From NCBI GenBank assembly GCA_002440705.1, contig DJVA01000068.1:1-64000 (forward strand): a stretch of DNA of 64,000 nt, written 5' to 3'. Source of the DNA: Flavobacteriaceae bacterium UBA6268. Lineage in GTDB: Bacteria > Bacteroidota > Bacteroidia > Flavobacteriales > Flavobacteriaceae. Below the pieces are notes generated by a model. It did no database searches. It was not told where the DNA came from and saw nothing but the letters and a program-made list of their open reading frames with translations. Both the position numbers and the translations under genes were made by a program. This document shows, in pieces, positions 31,049 to 37,857 of the stretch; the first letter of the stretch is position 1, and every line of letters begins with the position of its first letter.

Positions 31049-31056
31049 TAAAGATA
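31049..31056 (-). promoter_or_regulatory. -7 box before the 38-residue ORF
   Basis: On the minus strand TATCTTTA lies with its 3' end 11 bp from the ATG at 31037. No TTG element was found at the proper spacing. Confidence 0.5.
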
Positions 31057-31195
31057 CGCAGAATTCTTGAATTTATTAAGAAATCACTTACAATTAACCA
31101 TTTATTGGCATGGCGAATAAGCTCAAATCGGTTTCCTAAAGTTTATTTAATTCCTTTTTAAGGTTTTGTTAACTAAAACGCGACTTTGCAACCTG

Positions 31196-31203
31196 TATCT
31201 TTA
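31196..31203 (+). promoter_or_regulatory. -7 box of the DUF2911 gene
   Basis: TATCTTTA, one mismatch from TAnnTTTG, lies 30 bp before the ATG at 31234. Confidence 0.5.
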
Positions 31204-31233
31204 GGTCGAAACAACGTAAAAAACTAAAATATT

Positions 31234-32097
31234 ATGATCAAAAAACTTCTACTATTTATGGGAATTGGAGCGCTAGCCACTGCGGGTTATGCCCAGATTG
31301 AAACTCCAGCACCCAGTCCTTTCCAAAAAATCGAACAAAAAGTGGGACTTACGGATGTCACCCTAGAGTATTCAAGACCATCTATGAAAGGGCGGAAAAT
31401 TTTTGGCGATTTGGTTCCCTATGGAAATCTTTGGAGAACGGGGGCCAATGCCAATACGAAAATTACATTTAGCGACAGTGTGAGCATTGAGGGTAAAAAA
31501 ATAGGTCCAGGCTCTTATGCCATTTACACCAAACCTTCAGCAGGTTCTTGGGAAGTGTACCTTTATTCCGATGCCTCCAACTGGGGTACCCCACAAAAGT
31601 GGGATGAAACCAAGGTGGCTGCCATGGCCAACATGCGGGTACACCGTATGACCACTCCCATGGAAACGTTCACCATGTCATTCGACGACCTTAAGAATGA
31701 TTCGGCCAATTTAACGATGCTCTGGGAAGATGTGTATGTGAGTTTGCCCATTCAGTTTCCAACCGATAAATTGGTGACCTCCAACATCCAGCGGGTGATG
31801 AACGGACCATCGTCTGGCGATTACTACAGCGCGGCAGTGTACTACCTGGAATCCGGGAAGGACATCGAAAAAGCAAAAATGTGGATTGATAAGGCCATCG
31901 AAATGAGGGAACAGCCCGCTTTCTGGTTTTACCGTCAACAATCGTTGATTTATGCAAAATCCGGAGACAAAAAAGGAGCCATCAAAGCAGCGAAAAAATC
32001 GCTGGAATTGGCTCAAGCAGCTGGAAATGCCGATTATGTGGCATTGAACACAAAATCATTGGAGGTTTGGGAAGGAAGGAAAATGGAAGATAAATAA
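31234..32097 (+). CDS. DUF2911 domain exported protein
   Basis: A 287-residue protein with a signal peptide (1-20, cleaved after GYA) and a DUF2911 domain at about 25-190: VGLTDVTLEYSRPSMKGRKIFG and VPYGNLWRTGANANTKI are the family signature. A C-terminal TPR-like helical pair follows (about 205-285: YYLESGKDIEKAKMWIDKAIEM). The protein should be periplasmic or surface-exposed; its function is unknown. It is a single-gene unit ended by the terminator at 32118-32145. Confidence 0.92.
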   Translation: MIKKLLLFMGIGALATAGYAQIETPAPSPFQKIEQKVGLTDVTLEYSRPSMKGRKIFGDLVPYGNLWRTGANANTKITFSDSVSIEGKKIGPGSYAIYTKPSAGSWEVYLYSDASNWGTPQKWDETKVAAMANMRVHRMTTPMETFTMSFDDLKNDSANLTMLWEDVYVSLPIQFPTDKLVTSNIQRVMNGPSSGDYYSAAVYYLESGKDIEKAKMWIDKAIEMREQPAFWFYRQQSLIYAKSGDKKGAIKAAKKSLELAQAAGNADYVALNTKSLEVWEGRKMEDK

Positions 32098-32117
32098 TTT
32101 GGTTGCATAACTCCCTT

Positions 32118-32145
32118 AAAGCGCTCTTATCGGGGCGCTTTTTTT
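32118..32145 (+). terminator. Terminator of the DUF2911 gene
   Basis: Stem AAAGCGC / GCGCTTT (32118-32124 and 32135-32141) and a run of T to 32145. The T-run overlaps the stop codon (TTA on the plus strand, 32144-32146) of the convergent araC-type gene. Confidence 0.88.
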
Positions 32146-33013
32146 ATGCCAAAACCTTTGTGAGTTCGTTACGGTACTGGGAAGGACTTTTTCCGGTAAA
32201 TTCCTTGAACTTTTTGCTGAAATGGGAAAAATTATTGAAGCCGCACTCAAAACAAACATCGGTAATACTTAGGTGTTGTTCGGCCAATAGCTTGGAAGCA
32301 TGCACCAAGCGGTATTCGTTAACAAACTGCGTAAAGGTCTTTCCCGTTTTGTTCTTGAAGTACCGGCTAAAGGCTGGTTCGGTCATGCTTACTTTGTCGG
32401 AAATTTCTTCTAGGGAAATGACCCTCGTGAAGTTGCTGCTTACAAAACTATAAATGGTATCGAGCCGGGCAGTGTCTTGGGGCTTGGACTCCAGGATAAC
32501 GTTTTCTGCGTTTAAGATCGTGTAATCCTTGCTTTCGGCCATTTCTTGGAGGAGGTTCAAAAATCCCATCAATCGGTCAAAGGAGGGTACGTCTAAAAGG
32601 GCTTCAATTTTTGGGCCTATGTGTTCTTTTGTTTGTTCGTGAAAAACGATGCCCTGCTTGCTTCGTGCCAATAATTGTTTTACCGAAGCCATTTCGGGTG
32701 CTTCAAAAAAATCGTCGCCCAAAAAATCTTCCCTAGCCTGGATCACTACTTCACTTTTGTTTTTGGTTAAACGATCGGTGAAACCAAAATGGGGCAGATT
32801 GGCCCCAATGAATATCAAATCTCCGTCATTGTAATAGGAAATATGATTACCAATGTGCCGTTTTCCGCTTCCACCATTAACGTACACAATCTCCATTTCG
32901 GGATGGTAGTGCCAAGATGGAGGGTTTTCGCTGTTGAACTCCTTAAAGTTGTTCACCGTAAGCGAACTCCCATGCGAAGGTGCAATGGATTCGAAAAGGG
33001 GCGTCTTCTTCAT
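32144..33013 (-). CDS. AraC family transcriptional regulator
   Basis: The ATG at 33013 gives 289 residues. Residues 30-110 are an AraC-type cupin sensor (HYHPEMEIVYVNGGSGKRHIG), and residues about 190-289 contain the two helix-turn-helix units: SLEEISDKVSMTEPAFSRYF and SITDVCFECGFNNFSHFSKKF, followed by GKSPSQYR. The sensor would bind a small effector, unknown here. A TTG in frame at 33023-33025 falls inside the -7 box TACCTTTG (33023-33030), so it cannot be the start. The mRNA leader would be only about four to six bases. Confidence 0.93.
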   Translation of the reverse strand: MKKTPLFESIAPSHGSSLTVNNFKEFNSENPPSWHYHPEMEIVYVNGGSGKRHIGNHISYYNDGDLIFIGANLPHFGFTDRLTKNKSEVVIQAREDFLGDDFFEAPEMASVKQLLARSKQGIVFHEQTKEHIGPKIEALLDVPSFDRLMGFLNLLQEMAESKDYTILNAENVILESKPQDTARLDTIYSFVSSNFTRVISLEEISDKVSMTEPAFSRYFKNKTGKTFTQFVNEYRLVHASKLLAEQHLSITDVCFECGFNNFSHFSKKFKEFTGKSPSQYRNELTKVLA

Positions 33014-33022
33014 TTTTTCTTT

Positions 33023-33030
33023 CAAAGGTA
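33023..33030 (-). promoter_or_regulatory. -7 box of the araC-type gene
   Basis: On the minus strand TACCTTTG, a full TAnnTTTG match, ends 9 bp before the ATG at 33013, predicting a very short leader. Confidence 0.65.
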
Positions 33031-33210
33031 ATAGGGATTGAAAGGGTTTATCTGTGCAAAATTAACGAAAATATGTGGTATTTTAACATTAACCATTTGT
33101 TAACACGGCTTCTATGGTAAAATAGCACATATATCAGCAAATAGCGTAGGAGTGTAGATGGTAGGATTGCCCCATCTTTGTACCATCATTAATCATTAAA
33201 ACGAAACGTT

Positions 33211-33543
33211 ATGAAAACACTCAAAAATGTAATGCTTGCAGGACTATTTGCGATGACCATGAACAGCTATGCCAATAACGTACCTGTTTTTGACATCGAC
33301 GGAAATGTAACCATCAGCCAAGAGGCCGATAAGGTGCAGGTTTCCATCCTCAATACTGCCAATGTTACCTATCAATTAATCATCTACAGCGAAGATGGAA
33401 CCTTGGTTTACAAGGGTTGGTTGGGTAATGCGGTAAGTCTTGGAAGAGCATTCGATTTTCAAACAGCCCAAAAAGGTACCTATACCTTTAAATTAATTTC
33501 CAAGGAAGGGGCTTTGTTTGAACAAGACGTTAAAATCGGTTAA
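33211..33543 (+). CDS. Small secreted protein, DUF3244-like
   Basis: A 110-residue protein with a signal peptide (1-21, cleaved after SYA) and a compact beta-sandwich of about 85 residues that resembles DUF3244 proteins (VQVSILNTANVTYQLIIYSEDGTLVYKG ... KGTYTFKLISKEG). It is probably periplasmic or secreted and expressed well, given the strong terminator behind it. A CATCTTTG element at 33173-33180 could be the -7 box. Function unknown. Confidence 0.85.
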   Translation: MKTLKNVMLAGLFAMTMNSYANNVPVFDIDGNVTISQEADKVQVSILNTANVTYQLIIYSEDGTLVYKGWLGNAVSLGRAFDFQTAQKGTYTFKLISKEGALFEQDVKIG

Positions 33544-33572
33544 TTGTGATTTTAATTTTTGGTCGTTAGAAG

Positions 33573-33599
33573 AAAGGGCTGCCTTGGCAGCCCTTTTTT
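33573..33599 (+). terminator. Terminator of the small secreted protein gene
   Basis: A perfect stem AAGGGCTGCC / GGCAGCCCTT with a TT turn is followed by six T, 30 bp after the stop. Confidence 0.92.
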
Positions 33600-33833
33600 A
33601 TTTTTACTTTTTTGGGTAGGGTAGTTCCTTAAGTAACTGTTATAAATACAGAAAGAAAGATTACCAAGCGTCTTTTCTTTCATCTATTTGAATGAGCCCT
33701 TTGGCAAGCTTTTTGCAAGTTACAGAGAACGTTAGTAAATGAAACATAAAGTAAGCAATGAGATTGCCTCTAAAAAGACCCATTTGCTATGAAAACGTAA
33801 CCCTCCGCAATCCCGTGGAGGGTTTTGTTTTTT
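33600..33833 (+). ncRNA. Candidate small RNA (or leader) ended by its own terminator
   Basis: The 373-bp gap 33544-33916 has two strong plus-strand terminators with no long ORF between. The second has stem AACCCTCC / GGAGGGTT (33799-33806 and 33817-33824) and a T-rich tail to 33833, so a transcript must start after 33600. Between them lie a small hairpin GCAAT-GAG-ATTGC (about 33755-33767), two tiny overlapping frames (16 codons from 33692; 17 codons from 33739, ATGA overlap) and no clear -7 box. A small RNA is the simplest explanation; a short peptide pair is an alternative. The exact 5' end is unknown. Confidence 0.35.
33799..33833 (+). terminator. Terminator of the unassigned transcript
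   Basis: The 8-bp stem AACCCTCC / GGAGGGTT with a 10-nt loop is followed by TTTTGTTTTTT. On the minus strand there is no matching T-run, so it acts in plus direction only. No annotated gene feeds it. Confidence 0.85.
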
Positions 33834-33865
33834 GAATATTTGAGAAGAAGAAACGTCATGCTCGC

Positions 33866-33896
33866 TTGGACGTGCAAAACACAATCCCTACCTTTG
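33866..33896 (+). promoter_or_regulatory. Promoter of the cyclophilin-FKBP fusion gene
   Basis: TTG (33866-33868), 20 bp, then TACCTTTG (33889-33896). It excludes the in-frame start at 33866 and fixes translation at 33917. Confidence 0.8.
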
Positions 33897-33916
33897 TGCG
33901 ATTCAAAAAACACACC

Positions 33917-34849
33917 ATGCAAGACGGAATATACGCCAAATTTCACACCTCCAAAGGAGAAATCCTCATTCAACTTACGTACGATAAAACCCCCGGAACG
34001 GTAGCTAATTTTGTTGCCCTAGCTGAAGGTACCATGAAAAATACGGCGGCATCGGAAGGGACTCCCTATTACGACGGTTTAACCTTTCACAGGGTCATCC
34101 CCGATTTCATGATCCAAGGGGGCGACCCCACGGGAAGTGGCGCTGGCGGACCAGGATACCAGTTTGATGATGAATTTCATAAAGACTTGCGTCATGAAGG
34201 CCCTGGCGTACTCTCCATGGCCAATGCCGGGCCAGGCACCAACGGCAGCCAATTTTTCATCACCCATGTGGAAACCCCTTGGTTGGACGATAAACATACG
34301 GTGTTTGGAAGTGTCATTGAAGGACAATCGGTGGTCGATGCCATCGCTCAAGGCGATACCATGGATGCCGTGGAAATCATCCGAATAGGGGAGGCAGCCC
34401 AAAAATGGGATGCCTTAAAAAGCTTCCAAAAATTTGTTGAAGGCAAAGCCGAACGCGAGGCAGCGGCCCAAAAAGCCAAAGAAGATCAATTGGAGGAACT
34501 TTCAAAGGGATTCGAGAAAACAGCCAGCGGATTGCGTTACCAAATCCTGGAAAAAGGAACGGGCCCCAAGCCCAATAAAGGCCAACAAGTCTCCGTTCAC
34601 TACACGGGCATGTTTACCGACGGCGGAGTGTTTGACAGTTCCTACCAACGGGGCGAACCCATCGATTTTCCCGTAGGACTGGGTAGGGTCATTGCCGGTT
34701 GGGACGAAGGCATTCAATTGTTACAGGTGGGCGATAAAGCCCGTTTTGTAATCCCCAGTGCCTTGGCCTATGGCAGTCGTGGTGCTGGAGGCGTCATCCC
34801 ACCCGACGCTACCTTGGTTTTTGATGTGGAGTTGGTGGGGGTGAAGTAA
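33917..34849 (+). CDS. Dual-family peptidyl-prolyl isomerase (cyclophilin-FKBP fusion)
   Basis: The ATG at 33917 gives 310 residues. Residues about 5-160 are a cyclophilin domain: YDGLTFHRVIPDFMIQGGDP, then FFITHVETPWLDDKHTVFG. A charged helical linker spans about 165-200 (EAAAQKAKEDQLEELSKGF). Residues 205-310 are an FKBP domain: GQQVSVHYTGMF, GRVIAGWDEGIQLLQVGDKARFVIP and GVIPPDATLVFDVELV. Both active sites look intact. There is no signal peptide, so it is a cytosolic folding factor. Such two-family fusions (CFBP type) are known from flavobacteria and spirochaetes. Confidence 0.95.
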   Translation: MQDGIYAKFHTSKGEILIQLTYDKTPGTVANFVALAEGTMKNTAASEGTPYYDGLTFHRVIPDFMIQGGDPTGSGAGGPGYQFDDEFHKDLRHEGPGVLSMANAGPGTNGSQFFITHVETPWLDDKHTVFGSVIEGQSVVDAIAQGDTMDAVEIIRIGEAAQKWDALKSFQKFVEGKAEREAAAQKAKEDQLEELSKGFEKTASGLRYQILEKGTGPKPNKGQQVSVHYTGMFTDGGVFDSSYQRGEPIDFPVGLGRVIAGWDEGIQLLQVGDKARFVIPSALAYGSRGAGGVIPPDATLVFDVELVGVK

Positions 34850-34939
34850 AAATAGTGTTGGTACAACATCCAAAAAAACTCGGGCAACAGCACCCAGCAA
34901 ACCGTCATTTACAAAGGGAATAATGATTAACTTGGGAGG

Positions 34940-36328
34940 ATGCAAATAAAAGCCATTAACCGATATATTTTTGGGGCAATCCTGGTATTCCTTGGCTTGA
35001 TCCCTGCGGAGACCCAAGCCCAGGTATTTGGCCCGGAACAGCTTATTTCAGACCAAGCCGGGGGGGTGTGGTCCGTGGCGGCAGGGGATCTGGACGGGGA
35101 CCTGGACCTAGACGTGGTCTCAGCTAACAATTTTGAAGATACGCTCACTTGGTTTGAAAATTTGAATGGACTTGGAAGTTTTGGGAGCAAAACATTGGTG
35201 GGAAATATTAGTGAGCCAATCAATGTTTTTATTGCCGACTTGGATGGAGATACTGACTTGGATGTAATTTTTACCGCTCCTTTTATTGATACGGTTGGAT
35301 GGTTTGAAAATTTAGGGGGTGGAAATTTTTCTGTACTCCCAATAATTATCAATGATGCTGCAGATGGTGCAAATGCTGCTATTGCCATCGATCTTGATGG
35401 CGATTTGGACCTGGATGTGGTGTCTGCCTCCGACTTTTCGGGCCTGGCCTGGTACGAGAACCTGGACGGGGCGGGTACCTTTGGGCCCGCCCAAGTGGTC
35501 TCCTCGACCCTTACCAACAACCGCTCGGTGGCAGCGGCCGACCTGGACGGGGACAACGATTTGGACTTGGTAGCTGGATCTTCTGTAGCCGAAACGGTGA
35601 CCTGGTACGAGAATACCGATGGTTTGGGCACCTTTGGCCCCCAACAGATCATTGCGGGTGCCGCCCTTGCGGTTTCCTGCGTGGCGGTGGCCGACCTCGA
35701 TGGTGATGACGACATGGACGTTTTGGCGGGCACCAATGCGGAGGACAAAATTGTATGGTACGAAAACCTTGATGGGGTGGGGACTTTTGGGACCGGAATG
35801 TTGATTACCAATCAAGCAGGATCAGTACTCTCCATTGTGGCGGCCGATTTTGACAACGACCTGGACGTGGACGTGGCCTCGGCCTCGGCCTCGGACGACA
35901 AGGTGGCCTGGTACGAGAACCTGACGGGCACGGGCATTTTTGGCCCACAACAGGTAATCAACAGCAATGCCGACTCGGCAAGGTCAGTGTTTGCTGCCGA
36001 CCTGGACAACGACGGCGACCTGGACCTGCTTTCCGCCTCGCGCAACGATAACAAGGTGGCCTGGTACGAAAACCTGACCATCTTGGCGGTACCGGAGGTT
36101 TCCAAGGTGGCGGTAACCTTGGTCCCCAACCCGGTTGGGGTGTACCTTAGTGTGCTAAGCACCCTGCCCATAGACCGCGTGGTGCTGTACGATGTTCAGG
36201 GCCGTATCCTGGAGGAAGTCACCCAGGGGTTCGACCATATTCCTATGGAGCATGTCCCCTCTGGGGTGATTTTGTTGGAAATTTTTGGCGATGGGCAAAA
36301 AGCGGTGAGGAAAGTACTGAAAGAGTAA
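34940..36328 (+). CDS. FG-GAP/VCBS repeat protein with T9SS sorting domain
   Basis: A 462-residue surface protein. Residues 1-28 are a signal peptide. About seven FG-GAP/VCBS-like repeats follow (about 35-375), each with a calcium-binding DLDGDxDLDV loop and a VAWYENLDGxGTFG strand, forming a beta-propeller. The last 70 residues (VTLVPNPVGVYLSVLS ... VVLYDVQGRIL ... KAVRKVLKE) are a type A T9SS sorting domain. Repeats 2-3 (35130-35400) are clearly AT-rich in codon choice, while the others are GC-rich. It follows the PPIase gene without a shared operon signal. The ligand is unknown. Confidence 0.92.
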   Translation: MQIKAINRYIFGAILVFLGLIPAETQAQVFGPEQLISDQAGGVWSVAAGDLDGDLDLDVVSANNFEDTLTWFENLNGLGSFGSKTLVGNISEPINVFIADLDGDTDLDVIFTAPFIDTVGWFENLGGGNFSVLPIIINDAADGANAAIAIDLDGDLDLDVVSASDFSGLAWYENLDGAGTFGPAQVVSSTLTNNRSVAAADLDGDNDLDLVAGSSVAETVTWYENTDGLGTFGPQQIIAGAALAVSCVAVADLDGDDDMDVLAGTNAEDKIVWYENLDGVGTFGTGMLITNQAGSVLSIVAADFDNDLDVDVASASASDDKVAWYENLTGTGIFGPQQVINSNADSARSVFAADLDNDGDLDLLSASRNDNKVAWYENLTILAVPEVSKVAVTLVPNPVGVYLSVLSTLPIDRVVLYDVQGRILEEVTQGFDHIPMEHVPSGVILLEIFGDGQKAVRKVLKE

Positions 36329-36341
36329 TGCCATATTTTAG

Positions 36342-36349
36342 TATTTTTG
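36342..36349 (+). promoter_or_regulatory. -7 box at the start codon of the BstA-like gene
   Basis: TATTTTTG ends only four bases before the ATG at 36354. The transcription start should fall on or next to the A of the ATG, giving a leaderless mRNA. Confidence 0.65.
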
Positions 36350-36353
36350 CTCC

Positions 36354-36878
36354 ATGGAACTCGATCAACTAAAATACCCCATTGGCAAGTTTAAAAAGCC
36401 TCAGGAAATTACCAAAGACCAGCGAGAGGAAGCGATTGATATTTTAGCGCTATTTCCGGAACAACTCAAGCAACTTACCTACAACCTAAAGGATGCTGTC
36501 ATCGATCAGCCCTACCGTCCGGGAGGTTGGACCATTCGGCAGTTGGTGCACCATATTTCCGACAGCCATACGCACTGTTACAATCGGGTGCGTTGGACGC
36601 TTACGGAAGACAATCCACTGATTAAGGCGTACGACCAGGATGCCTTTGCCCAAATGTACGACTACCAAAAAGCTCCCATTGCGTGGTCTATTTCGCACCT
36701 CGAAGCCATTCATCAAAAAATGGTATACATTTTTCGTAATCTTTCTGAAGATGAGTGGAACCGAACCTTCCGCCATCCCGAAACGGGTGAGGAAATCGCT
36801 TTAAAATCTATGGTGATGCTCTACGCTTGGCACAGCATGCACCATTTTGCCCACATCAAAAACGCCTTGAAAAAATAA
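36354..36878 (+). CDS. YfiT/BstA-like DinB-fold metal-dependent hydrolase/transferase
   Basis: A 174-residue DinB-fold four-helix bundle: YPIGKFKKPQEITKDQREEAID at the start, GGWTIRQLVHHISDSHTHCYNR with the first metal His, and YAWHSMHHFAHI with the others, consistent with a zinc or nickel site. BstA/YfiT enzymes conjugate bacillithiol to electrophiles in other phyla; whether this species uses bacillithiol is not shown here. The mRNA appears to be leaderless. The gene is convergent with the thioredoxin-like gene (1-bp gap). Confidence 0.9.
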   Translation: MELDQLKYPIGKFKKPQEITKDQREEAIDILALFPEQLKQLTYNLKDAVIDQPYRPGGWTIRQLVHHISDSHTHCYNRVRWTLTEDNPLIKAYDQDAFAQMYDYQKAPIAWSISHLEAIHQKMVYIFRNLSEDEWNRTFRHPETGEEIALKSMVMLYAWHSMHHFAHIKNALKK

Positions 36879-36879
36879 T

Positions 36880-37440
36880 CTAGGAGGCTTTCCACTTGAT
36901 GTTGCAGCCCATACTGGGCTTTTGGTCCGTTCGTTGTGGATGGTTGTTCAACACGTTGTCCAAGGCTTCCCGCAAATCCCTCCCGTTAACGGGGATGCCA
37001 TTTCCGGGGCGGGAATTGTCCATTTGCCCGCGATAGACCAATTTCAATTGGTCATCAAAGAGGTAGAAGTCGGGAGTGCAGGCCGCATCATAGGCTTTGG
37101 CCACTTTTTGTGTTTCATCGTATAAATAGGGAAAGGGGTATTTCTGTTCTTGGTCCGTGCGGTACATGGCATCCGGTCCGTCTTGGGGGTATGCCTTGGC
37201 ATCGTTACTACTAATGGCGATAAATGAAAAACCCGTAACCCGATAGTCGTGTGCAATGCGCACCAATTCCTCATTTACATGTTTTACGTAAGGACAATGG
37301 TTGCAGAGGAACATGACCACAGTGCCTTTTTTACCTTTCAATTGTTTTAGGGAAAAGGTGTTCTTGGTTACCGTGTCCATTAAGCAGAAATCCGGCGCTT
37401 GGGTACCAAGGGGAAGCATGTTGGAAGGGGTAAGTGCCAT
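36880..37440 (-). CDS. Thioredoxin-like protein (AhpC/TSA-type)
   Basis: A 186-residue protein with a peroxiredoxin/thioredoxin fold: LGTQAPDFCLMDTVTKNTFSL, then the CNHCPYV site (CxxC with two Cys separated by Asn-His), FIAISSNDAKAYPQDG and the cis-Pro segment AACTPDFYLFD. It probably acts in cytosolic thiol redox reactions; no signal peptide. The first residues before PLGTQAPDF may be longer than usual by a few amino acids. It is alone on its strand, convergent with the BstA-like gene. Confidence 0.9.
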   Translation of the reverse strand: MALTPSNMLPLGTQAPDFCLMDTVTKNTFSLKQLKGKKGTVVMFLCNHCPYVKHVNEELVRIAHDYRVTGFSFIAISSNDAKAYPQDGPDAMYRTDQEQKYPFPYLYDETQKVAKAYDAACTPDFYLFDDQLKLVYRGQMDNSRPGNGIPVNGRDLREALDNVLNNHPQRTDQKPSMGCNIKWKAS

Positions 37441-37552
37441 GGAGTCTTTTTGAATATTGGTTGAAAATTTACGAATAAAGTTACACCCAAAGAACGATGA
37501 AAAGGTTGTTTTTGGGAAGAAAATGTGTTATCTTTTTGAAAACAAATGTTTT

Positions 37553-37855
37553 ATGGAACGGTATTACGATTCCTTGTCTGTGGCGATCACCGCCCTCCAA
37601 AAGGAAGGTTATGTGGAGGATTTCAATGTGTATTTTGAAAAATGGGCAGCAGGAAGGCCGACCCCCGATTTGAAGGTGGAAGACATGGATGTGATACAAT
37701 ACTATCGGTTTGAAGGAATGACGAATCCTTCAGACAATTCAATTCTGTATGTTATTGAAGTTCCAAATGGAATGAAAGGCCTTTTGGTTGATTCGTATGG
37801 TGGTAAAACCAGTAACCTTCCGGAAGAGCTGCTTCGAAAACTCAAAATGAGTTAA
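37553..37855 (+). CDS. Small conserved cytosolic protein
   Basis: The ATG at 37553 gives 100 residues (MERYYDSLSVAITALQKEGY start). An upstream in-frame start at 37457 would add 32 residues of different composition and overlap the control region of the convergent genes; a TATCTTTT element at about 37528-37535 supports the later start. Homologues in flavobacteria have been named phosphoribosylpyrophosphate synthetase, but the fold of that enzyme is absent. It is rich in acidic residues and may be a small binding protein. It is convergent with the M14 peptidase gene (2-bp gap). Confidence 0.75.
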   Translation: MERYYDSLSVAITALQKEGYVEDFNVYFEKWAAGRPTPDLKVEDMDVIQYYRFEGMTNPSDNSILYVIEVPNGMKGLLVDSYGGKTSNLPEELLRKLKMS

Positions 37856-37857
37856 CA

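Noticed and set aside
33892..33917. Longer N-terminus of the cyclophilin-FKBP protein from 33866
   Set aside because: The extension would begin at or upstream of the -7 box TACCTTTG and lacks family similarity.
37457..37553. Longer N-terminus of the 100-residue protein
   Set aside because: The extension is unlike the family start and overlaps the presumed promoter region.
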